Assembly (NCBI GenBank): GCA_017935805.1
Contig: JAGBGV010000259.1
Span: 1-5,389, forward strand
DNA from: Clostridia bacterium
GTDB lineage: Bacteria; Bacillota_A; Clostridia; Oscillospirales; CAG-272
DNA: 5,389 nucleotides
Reading direction: 5' to 3'
Shown here in pieces: positions 1 through 4,804 of this stretch (its first letter is position 1; every line of letters starts with the position of its first letter). Below the pieces are notes generated by a model. It was not told the origin of the DNA. It saw only the letters and a list, made by a program, of their open reading frames with translations, and made no database searches. A program made the translations under genes and the position numbers.

Positions 1-48
1 GCAGTGAAAAAGCGCAGACAGTATTATTACAACAAATACGCAAAATAA
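1..48 (+). CDS. Possible C-terminal end of an upstream gene (partial)
   Basis: Frame 1 is open from the window edge to a TAA at 46-48 and encodes a short basic, tyrosine-rich tail (AVKKRRQYYYNKYAK). A strong intrinsic terminator begins 4 bases after this stop, which is the spacing expected at the end of a transcription unit, and this is the main support for a real gene end. Fifteen residues are too few to name a family. The upstream gene could instead end earlier or in another frame. Confidence 0.4.
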   Translation, partial: AVKKRRQYYYNKYAK

Positions 49-51
49 GCA

Positions 52-86
52 AAAACCCGGTAGATCGTTCTATCGGGTTTTGATTT
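52..86 (+). terminator. Intrinsic terminator after the upstream gene
   Basis: The arm at 52-64 pairs with 69-81 (core ACCCGGTAGA with TCTATCGGGT, one G-U pair) around a 4-base loop TCGT. A T-rich tail, TTTTGATTT, overlaps the end of the stem. The other strand also carries a T-run after the hairpin, so the element could work in both directions. It separates the upstream gene from the mreB promoter. Confidence 0.8.
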
Positions 87-143
87 GGCAATAATTACCA
101 CCGATGTACACAAAATTCTTACAATTTAAAGTAATTTTCTTCA

Positions 144-172
144 TTGCAAACAGTCGGTTTTTGTTGTATAAT
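144..172 (+). promoter_or_regulatory. Predicted sigma-A-type promoter of mreB
   Basis: A perfect -10 box TATAAT (167-172) lies 17 bases downstream of TTGCAA (144-149), which matches four of six -35 consensus positions including TTG. Transcription would begin near 179-181, giving a leader of about 65 bases before the mreB start codon. No other good promoter was seen in the gap. Prediction from sequence only. Confidence 0.7.
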
Positions 173-180
173 AAAATGTA

Positions 181-212
181 ATTTTGTGTTTTGCCCCAAA
201 ACGGTGAAAAAT
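181..212 (+). other. Potential 5'-end hairpin in the mreB leader
   Basis: GTTTTG (188-193) and CAAAAC (197-202) form a perfect 6-base-pair stem with a CCC loop. The flanking ATTTT (181-185) and AAAAT (208-212) can extend it across a small internal loop. It would sit at the extreme 5' end of the predicted mreB transcript and leaves the ribosome binding site at 233-239 free. An mRNA-stabilising role is possible but is inference only. Confidence 0.35.
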
Positions 213-232
213 GCATAGGATATGACAGAAAG

Positions 233-239
233 AGGTGAT
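233..239 (+). promoter_or_regulatory. Strong ribosome binding site that fixes the mreB start
   Basis: AGGTGAT is complementary to seven bases of the 16S 3' end and lies 6 bases before the ATG at 246. An in-frame ATG at 222 lies upstream of this site and has no comparable site of its own. The downstream ATG is therefore chosen. Confidence 0.85.
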
Positions 240-245
240 TTTTGT

Positions 246-1268
246 ATGGGCAAGGACATAGGCATCGACCTTGGCACGGCAACTGTACTTGTGTATGTCA
301 AGGGCAAGGGCATCGTAATGAAAGAGCCCTCTGTTGTTGCCATTGATAAAAACACCGACAGAATACTCAAGGTTGGCCGTGAAGCACAGCTTATGCTGGG
401 TCGAACTCCCGGAAATATCACCGCTATCAGACCTCTCCGCGACGGCGTTATCAGCCAATATGAAGTCACACTCCGTATGATACAGCACTTTATCAAGAAA
501 GCCTGCGGTACAATGATCTTCAAACCTCGTGTTATCATCTGCGTTCCTTCAGGAATCACGGAGGTTGAGGAAAGAGCCGTAATTGACGCCGCTACTCAGG
601 CAGGAGCTCGCCGTACATACCTCATTGAAGAGCCCGTTGCAGCTGCTATAGGTGCAGGAATTGATATATCCGCCCCCAACGGTCACATGATCGTTGACAT
701 CGGTGGCGGTACAACTGACGTGGCAGTCCTCTCCCTCGGCGGCGTAGTCGTTTCGGAATCCATTAAGGTTGCAGGCGACAAATTCGACGAGGCTATCATC
801 CGTTATGTCCGCAGAAAGCACAACGTACTGATTGGTGAGCGTACTGCTGAACAGATCAAGATCAAGATCGGGTCTGTATGGCCGAGACGCGAGCCGAAGG
901 AATTGCTTGTAAAGGGTCGCTGTCTCATCCAGGGACTTCCCCGCGAGATCAGAATTTCCTCCGAAGAAATGCCTGATGCACTTGAAGAGCCAATTACCGC
1001 GGTAATTGAAGCCGTATGTTCAGTGGTTGAGCGCACTCCTCCGGAGCTTATCGGCGACATTATCACAAACGGTATCGTAATGACCGGTGGCGGCAGCTTG
1101 CTCTACGGTCTTGACAGACTCATCTCATACGCAACCGGAATCAAAACGCGAGTTGCTGATAAGGCAGTATCCTGCGTTGCCATCGGCACAGGCAAGAGCC
1201 TTGACAACCTCTCTGTTCTCCCGGAGGGATCAATTAACATCTCCCGTCAGCACGAAAAACGGCTGTAA
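246..1268 (+). CDS. mreB: MreB-family rod-shape-determining bacterial actin
   Basis: Encodes a complete 340-residue actin-like ATPase. In this family the protein forms membrane-associated filaments that guide the elongation peptidoglycan-synthesis complex along the side wall. Visible motifs, in order: phosphate-1 loop DLGT (8-11), the conserved GRTPGN block (52-57), the catalytic-glutamate region EEP (128-130), phosphate-2 DIGGGTTD (151-158), AGDKFD (176-181), GERTAEQIK (197-205) and the adenosine loop TGGGSLLYGL (280-289). The length is typical. It resembles both MreB and Mbl of Bacillus as I recall them, so the paralogue subtype is not settled. The start is set by the Shine-Dalgarno site at 233-239. 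The gene has its own promoter and terminator and no mreC or mreD follows, unlike the classic mre operon. A second MreB elsewhere in the genome is therefore plausible, though not visible here. Confidence 0.95.
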   Translation: MGKDIGIDLGTATVLVYVKGKGIVMKEPSVVAIDKNTDRILKVGREAQLMLGRTPGNITAIRPLRDGVISQYEVTLRMIQHFIKKACGTMIFKPRVIICVPSGITEVEERAVIDAATQAGARRTYLIEEPVAAAIGAGIDISAPNGHMIVDIGGGTTDVAVLSLGGVVVSESIKVAGDKFDEAIIRYVRRKHNVLIGERTAEQIKIKIGSVWPRREPKELLVKGRCLIQGLPREIRISSEEMPDALEEPITAVIEAVCSVVERTPPELIGDIITNGIVMTGGGSLLYGLDRLISYATGIKTRVADKAVSCVAIGTGKSLDNLSVLPEGSINISRQHEKRL

Positions 1269-1277
1269 ACAAAAAAC

Positions 1278-1316
1278 AAGCGGCAAAGGTACATTCCTCT
1301 GTCGCTTTTTTATTTT
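1278..1316 (+). terminator. Intrinsic terminator of mreB
   Basis: AAGCGGCAAAGG (1278-1289) pairs with CCTCTGTCGCTT (1296-1307). This gives a 12-position stem with one G-U pair and one A-C mismatch around a 6-base loop. A run of six T (1306-1311) and then ATTTT follows. The hairpin starts 9 bases after the mreB stop. On the other strand the stem is followed by TTGTTTTTTGTTT, so it could also back up termination of rpsT. Confidence 0.9.
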
Positions 1317-1320
1317 CGAG

Positions 1321-1360
1321 AAACAAAAATCTCTCTCATCGGAGCAATGACGAGAGAGAT
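1321..1360 (-). terminator. Intrinsic terminator of rpsT
   Basis: Read on the minus strand, ATCTCTCTC (1360-1352) pairs perfectly over nine positions with GAGAGAGAT (1337-1329). The inner loop can form a few more pairs, and TTTTGTTT follows. It lies 17 bases beyond the rpsT stop codon. With the mreB terminator it makes a back-to-back pair between convergent genes. Confidence 0.88.
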
Positions 1361-1377
1361 CTCTATTATCTTTTAAT

Positions 1378-1641
1378 TTACGCCATCTTGTTGAGAGCGA
1401 GTGTGAACTGGCTCTTCTTGTGAGCAGCGTTGTTCTTGTGAAGAATGTTCTTCGCAACAGCCTGGTCAACCTTCTTAACAGCTGCAGTGTAAGCAACCTT
1501 TGCTTCGTCCTTGTTACCTGCTTCTACAGCAGCATAGAACTTCTTGATTGTGGACTTGAGCTGTGTCTTGAACATCTTATTCTGGAGTGTCTTCACAGAA
1601 ATAACTTTAACACGCTTTTTAGCAGACTTAATGTTAGGCAT
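1378..1641 (-). CDS. rpsT: Ribosomal protein bS20
   Basis: Encodes a complete 87-residue, very basic, alanine- and lysine-rich protein that begins MPNIKSAKKR, a hallmark of bS20. It later carries the AAHKKSQF region (73-80) typical of the C-terminal helix. bS20 is a primary binder of 16S rRNA and is needed for early 30S assembly. The length matches the usual 85-90 residues. The start codon is preceded on the minus strand by AAGGGAG (1655-1649), a good Shine-Dalgarno site 7 bases away. The gene stands alone between its own promoter region and terminator, convergent with mreB and divergent from the apgM operon. In Enterobacteria S20 represses its own translation. Whether the leader here does so cannot be seen. 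Confidence 0.96.
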   Translation of the reverse strand: MPNIKSAKKRVKVISVKTLQNKMFKTQLKSTIKKFYAAVEAGNKDEAKVAYTAAVKKVDQAVAKNILHKNNAAHKKSQFTLALNKMA

Positions 1642-1666
1642 TTTATTTCTCCCTTCAATTTTTATA

Positions 1667-1680
1667 CGGCTTTATTGCCG
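1667..1680 (-). other. Small hairpin in the rpsT leader
   Basis: On the minus strand CGGC-AATAAA-GCCG forms a 4-base-pair, GC-only stem about 11 bases upstream of the Shine-Dalgarno site, within a predicted leader of roughly 80 bases. It is short and could be chance. A role in autoregulation by S20 is only a possibility. Confidence 0.25.
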
Positions 1681-1723
1681 AGCTAAGTCTTTTCACGCCA
1701 GAGAGGGTACGTTCCAAGACAGT

Positions 1724-1760
1724 ATCATACAGTATGTAATTTTACCACTTTTATTTTCAA
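1724..1760 (-). promoter_or_regulatory. Probable promoter region of rpsT
   Basis: On the minus strand TTGAAA (1760-1755) matches five of six -35 positions. CATACT (1736-1731), four of six -10 positions, follows after an 18-base spacer. A better -10-like hexamer, TATGAT (1729-1724), is close by but its spacing to TTGAAA is too long (25 bases). The exact -10 is therefore uncertain, but transcription almost certainly starts in this zone. Confidence 0.45.
1727..1736. repeat. Palindromic 10-mer ATACAGTATG, copy 1
   Basis: The sequence CATAC-A-GTATG (1726-1736) is a perfect inverted repeat with a single central base. It overlaps the predicted -10 region of rpsT. The same 10-mer recurs at 1978-1987 beside the apgM -10 box. 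See the finding on the shared site. Confidence 0.4.
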
Positions 1761-1948
1761 AATGCAATAGTTTTCTGAAAAATTATCGAAAAAATATGAA
1801 ACAAATTTATCAGCGTTTTTTTGAGTTTTTATGTGCGCCATGCCCGAATCGTACAAAGGCAAAGTATAATTGTGCATTTTCCCGTTTTAGCCCCTATTGC
1901 GTAAGTGTATTTTTATATTAAATTTAAGGTAATATTTTGGTTTTTCCG
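1761..1948. other. AT-rich intergenic stretch with no supported gene
   Basis: This is the middle of the divergent region between rpsT and apgM. It is rich in A and T runs. It contains a TATAAT (1865-1870) with no acceptable -35 at 16-18 bases. No tRNA, riboswitch, terminator-grade hairpin or well-started small reading frame was recognised. A + strand reading frame crossing it begins antisense to rpsT and has low-complexity content, so it was not accepted. Confidence 0.5.
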
Positions 1949-1977
1949 TTGTATGTTACGCAGTTTTATGCTATAAT
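1949..1977 (+). promoter_or_regulatory. Predicted promoter of the apgM-lepB-rbgA-rnhB operon
   Basis: A perfect TATAAT (1972-1977) is preceded by TGC (1969-1971), which forms an extended -10. TTGTAT (1949-1954), four of six -35 positions, lies at an optimal 17-base spacing. Transcription would start near 1984, leaving a leader of about 60 bases. No internal promoter or terminator was seen between the four downstream genes, so this is the likely promoter for all of them. Confidence 0.75.
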
Positions 1978-1987
1978 ATACAGTATG
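1978..1987. repeat. Palindromic 10-mer ATACAGTATG, copy 2
   Basis: Identical to 1727-1736 and containing the inverted repeat ATAC-A-GTAT. It begins directly after the extended -10 box of the apgM promoter and so covers the predicted transcription start, a position where a bound repressor would block initiation. No regulator is recognised. Confidence 0.4.
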
Positions 1988-2044
1988 GTAAACTGAAATA
2001 GTGTTTTCTTTTTTTCATTAAATATATTCCGAAAGGCAAACAGC

Positions 2045-3250
2045 ATGAAATACCTTATCCTGATCCCCGACGGCATGGCTGACAGACCACATCCCGCACT
2101 CGGTAACCGCACACCAATGGAGGCCGCAAACAAGCCAACTATGGACTATCTCGCAAAAAGATCTCTCTGCGGCACAGTATCAAATGTTCCCGAGGGAATG
2201 GTTCCCGAAAGTGATACAGCTAATTTGGCGATTCTGTCATATGATCCAAGAACATATTCCAAAGGCCGCTCTCCTCTTGAAGCAATGAGCCTTGGACTTT
2301 CAATGAATCCCACAGACACAGCACTTCGTTGCAATATCGTAACCCTCTCAGGTGACGCAAGTGAAGACTACAGAACCCGCACAATGATCGACCACAGCTC
2401 AGGCGACATCACCACAGAAGAAGCGGACGAGCTTGTAAAAGCGCTTAACGAGGCACTGCCAATGGAGGGACGCCACCTCTACACAGGTGTAAGCTACCGC
2501 CACTGTCTCATCTGGAACGGTGCAAACGACAAGTTCAACTTCATGCGCCCTCATGACATTCTCGGTCGTGTGATCGGTGAATATCTTCCCAGCGAGGGCG
2601 GCGAGGAGTTCCTCAGATTTATGGAAGAGGGTGCAAAGGTCCTCGACAAGCATCCCATCAATGAATCCCGTCGTAAAAGAGGACTGAGACCTGCCAATTC
2701 GCCTTGGCTTTGGAGTCCCGGACGCAAACCCGCACTTCCCTGCTTCAAGGAAAAATGGGGAGTTGACACTGCAGTTATCTCCGCAGTTGACCTTATCAAG
2801 GGTATCGGTATCTGTGCCGGCTGTGATGTTGTAAACGTGCCCGGTGCAACGGGAAACTACCACACTAACTACTCCGGCAAGGCTGAGGCTGCAATCAAAG
2901 CTTTCGAAGATCACGATCTGGTTTACATTCACGTTGAAGCACCCGACGAATGCGGTCACCAAGGCACCGCTGAGGAAAAAACATCATCCATTGAAAAGAT
3001 CGACGAGCTTATTCTGAAGCCCGTTTACGAATATCTTAAAAACAGCGGAGAGGATTACAAGATAATGGTCCTTCCCGATCATCCCACCCCCATTGAGATA
3101 CGCACTCACTCAATGGAGCCTGTACCTTTCTTCATTTACGATCCTGCTAACGAACAGAACGGAGTTCCCGCATACACAGAATCCGAGTGCGTCAAAGCAT
3201 CAACATATATCAGCGACGGCAGTACCCTTCTTACGCATCTCATAAAATAA
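2045..3250 (+). CDS. apgM: Cofactor-independent phosphoglycerate mutase, archaeal (ApgM) type
   Basis: Encodes a complete 401-residue member of the alkaline-phosphatase superfamily. Family members interconvert 2- and 3-phosphoglycerate in the cytosol using two divalent metals and a phosphoserine intermediate. Some bacterial members of this subfamily have been proposed to act as homoserine kinases instead, so the substrate is not certain. Visible motifs: N-terminal metal site PDGMAD with D9; catalytic-serine region PESDTAN with S56; GRSPLEA (74-80); the YRH segment (151-153); PHD (169-171); and the C-terminal metal ligands in APDECGH (D301, H305), PDHPTP (D345, H346) and TH (H355). All expected ligands appear present. 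AAAGG (2032-2036) lies 8 bases before the ATG. It is the first gene visible after the promoter at 1949-1977, and lepB starts 17 bases after its stop. Confidence 0.9.
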   Translation: MKYLILIPDGMADRPHPALGNRTPMEAANKPTMDYLAKRSLCGTVSNVPEGMVPESDTANLAILSYDPRTYSKGRSPLEAMSLGLSMNPTDTALRCNIVTLSGDASEDYRTRTMIDHSSGDITTEEADELVKALNEALPMEGRHLYTGVSYRHCLIWNGANDKFNFMRPHDILGRVIGEYLPSEGGEEFLRFMEEGAKVLDKHPINESRRKRGLRPANSPWLWSPGRKPALPCFKEKWGVDTAVISAVDLIKGIGICAGCDVVNVPGATGNYHTNYSGKAEAAIKAFEDHDLVYIHVEAPDECGHQGTAEEKTSSIEKIDELILKPVYEYLKNSGEDYKIMVLPDHPTPIEIRTHSMEPVPFFIYDPANEQNGVPAYTESECVKASTYISDGSTLLTHLIK

Positions 3251-3267
3251 ACTAAGCGAGGAAGAAT

Positions 3268-3876
3268 ATGAACAAAAACAAACCCGCCGAAAAAAAGCAT
3301 AGCGGTATTCTCGGAAGTATTTCTGAGCTTGTAGAAATGCTCGGACTTGTCACCGTAGCAGTAATGCTCCTTTTCGCCTTCGGTATGCGGCTCAATATCG
3401 TACAGGGCGAATCAATGGAAAGCACCCTTTACGAAGGCGAATATCTGGTAGTATCTGACCTGTTCTATAAGCCCACCGTGGGTGATATTGTTATTATTCA
3501 CGAGATCGACGCAGACCCATATGATGACCCTATTGTTAAGCGCGTAATAGCCACAGAGGGTCAGACTGTCGACATCAAATTCGGAAACGAAAATGTTTGG
3601 ACATTGTATGTTGACGGCAAAGAGGTAGAGGAGCCTTACAGGCATATAGTTCCGAATAAGTTTACAGGCGGAACTCTAACCGCTGAGTACAAATTCCCCA
3701 TTACTGTGGGTGAGGGTCAGGTGTTTGTCATGGGCGACAACAGAAACAACTCTGCCGACAGCCGTACACAGTGTATTTACACCGTCGACGAACGCTGTAT
3801 AGTCGGCAAAGCGCTGGTAAGACTGCTCCCATTTGACAGATTCACAGTATTTGAAAATCCCTTTAACAACCGATAA
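3268..3876 (+). CDS. lepB: Type I signal peptidase (S26 family)
   Basis: Encodes a complete 202-residue membrane protease that cuts signal peptides from secreted preproteins on the outer face of the cytoplasmic membrane. A short lysine-rich N-terminus is followed by one hydrophobic segment (about 23-40), as in the single-span Gram-positive SipS type. The catalytic serine lies in QGESMEST (S49) and the general-base lysine in VKRVIA (K91). The GDIVII strand (72-77) and the C-terminal box MGDNRNNSADSR (155-166) complete the family signature. The Shine-Dalgarno GAGGAAG (3258-3264) precedes the ATG. It sits between apgM and rbgA with short gaps and no visible promoter of its own, so it is probably co-transcribed with them. 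Its neighbours do not point to a specific secreted substrate. Confidence 0.95.
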   Translation: MNKNKPAEKKHSGILGSISELVEMLGLVTVAVMLLFAFGMRLNIVQGESMESTLYEGEYLVVSDLFYKPTVGDIVIIHEIDADPYDDPIVKRVIATEGQTVDIKFGNENVWTLYVDGKEVEEPYRHIVPNKFTGGTLTAEYKFPITVGEGQVFVMGDNRNNSADSRTQCIYTVDERCIVGKALVRLLPFDRFTVFENPFNNR

Positions 3877-3886
3877 AAACAGAAAC

Positions 3887-3890
3887 GGAG
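3887..3890 (+). promoter_or_regulatory. Ribosome binding site that fixes the GTG start of rbgA
   Basis: GGAG lies 8 bases before the GTG at 3899 and 10 bases after the lepB stop. The longer reading from a TTG at 3833 would overlap lepB by 44 bases and has no clear site upstream. It would also add 22 residues ahead of the family's normal TIQWFPGHM start. Confidence 0.8.
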
Positions 3891-3898
3891 ACATAAAA

Positions 3899-4804
3899 GT
3901 GCCTTCACAAACAATACAGTGGTTCCCGGGGCATATGGCGAAAACCCGCCGCATGATCACGGAGAGCCTTTCACAGGTGGACATCGTCATCGAATTACTT
4001 GATGCGCGTATTCCGAAAAGCTCAAAAAACCCCGAGATTGACAAGCTGACAGCAAACAAGCCCCGCCTTGTGCTTCTGACCAAAGCAGCCCTCGCAGATC
4101 CTGCCGCTACCAAGCGTTGGGTGGAGTATTATTCTGCAAAAAGCGATCACAAGTGCCTTGCTATTGACACGGTATCCGGCGACGGGATCAAAATGATCTC
4201 ACCTGCTATCCGCGAGATACTCAAGGAAAAGCTTGAGAGATATGCTGCAAAGGGCATGATCGGCAGACAGATCCGTGCCATGATCGTAGGTATCCCCAAT
4301 GTGGGCAAATCCTCACTTGTCAACAAGCTCTGCGGTGCAAAACGAGCTAAGGTAGAGGACAGACCCGGCGTTACTGTCAACCGTCAGTGGGTCACCACCA
4401 ACATAGGCATCGAGCTTCTTGATATGCCCGGCGTACTTTGGCCCAAGTTTGATGACAATATCATCGGAGAAAATCTTGCCTTCACAGGCGCGATACGTGA
4501 TGCTATCCTTGACACAGAGGATCTTGCCTCTAAGCTCTGCGCAAGACTGTACGCAACAGTTCCCGATATGTTCTGCGCCCGCTATAAGCTTGACAAAGCC
4601 GCACTTACAGATGCAACGCCCTATGATCTGCTCTGCGCGGTGGCAAAGAAGCGCGGTTTCCTTATCTCCGGCGGTGAGCTCAACACAGAACGTGCTGCTG
4701 ACATCGTGCTTGACGAATTCAGAGAAGCAAAAATAGGACGCATCACCCTCGATCCCGTACCTCAAAAGAAAGACAGCACAGCAAAGGATAACACCAATGC
4801 TTGA
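3899..4804 (+). CDS. rbgA: Circularly permuted GTPase RbgA/YlqF, 50S ribosome assembly factor
   Basis: Encodes a 301-residue GTPase. In Bacillus the family binds the late 45S intermediate and drives maturation to the 50S subunit. It begins MPSQTIQWFPGHMAKTRR, matching the family start. GTPase motifs occur in permuted order: DARIP (36-40), G4 at 61-64, SGDG (93-96), then G1 GIPNVGKS (131-138), G2 PGVT (156-159) and G3 DMPG (175-178), the last followed by VLWPKF. The C-terminal third corresponds to the RNA-binding helical domain (KKRGFLISGG, 250-259). It ends in a short charged tail that makes it slightly longer than the Bacillus protein. The G4 motif is degenerate: TKAA instead of NKAD, so the aspartate that normally reads the guanine is alanine. 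G1 and G3 look intact. The gene starts at GTG, 22 bases after lepB, and overlaps rnhB by 8 bases, so translational coupling is likely. Confidence 0.94.
   Translation: MPSQTIQWFPGHMAKTRRMITESLSQVDIVIELLDARIPKSSKNPEIDKLTANKPRLVLLTKAALADPAATKRWVEYYSAKSDHKCLAIDTVSGDGIKMISPAIREILKEKLERYAAKGMIGRQIRAMIVGIPNVGKSSLVNKLCGAKRAKVEDRPGVTVNRQWVTTNIGIELLDMPGVLWPKFDDNIIGENLAFTGAIRDAILDTEDLASKLCARLYATVPDMFCARYKLDKAALTDATPYDLLCAVAKKRGFLISGGELNTERAADIVLDEFREAKIGRITLDPVPQKKDSTAKDNTNA

Noticed and set aside
222..245. In-frame ATG at 222 as the start of mreB
   Set aside because: It lies upstream of the strong AGGTGAT site at 233-239, which is correctly spaced for the ATG at 246, and the extra residues do not resemble an MreB N-terminus.
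119..559. Minus-strand reading frames overlapping the mreB promoter and 5' part
   Set aside because: They are shadows of mreB that run out into the AT-rich promoter region, with no ribosome binding site or family signature.
1865..1870. Perfect TATAAT in the intergenic region as a promoter
   Set aside because: No acceptable -35 hexamer lies 16-18 bases upstream and there is no extended -10. The box at 1972-1977 is much better placed and supported.
1544..1921. A 125-residue + strand reading frame across the rpsT leader and intergenic region
   Set aside because: It starts antisense inside rpsT, lacks a convincing ribosome binding site, and its composition looks like translated AT-rich non-coding DNA.
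2399..2962. Long minus-strand reading frame (187 codons) inside apgM
   Set aside because: It is antisense to a clearly conserved gene, has no recognisable family, and its cysteine- and valine-rich makeup is typical of a shadow of coding DNA.
3833..3898. Longer rbgA reading from a TTG at 3833
   Set aside because: It overlaps lepB by 44 bases, lacks a ribosome binding site, and adds residues before the conserved IQWFPGHM start. The GTG at 3899 has a GGAG 8 bases upstream.
3676..4113. Minus-strand reading frame spanning the lepB-rbgA junction
   Set aside because: It is antisense to two well-supported genes and has no recognisable motif or translation signals.
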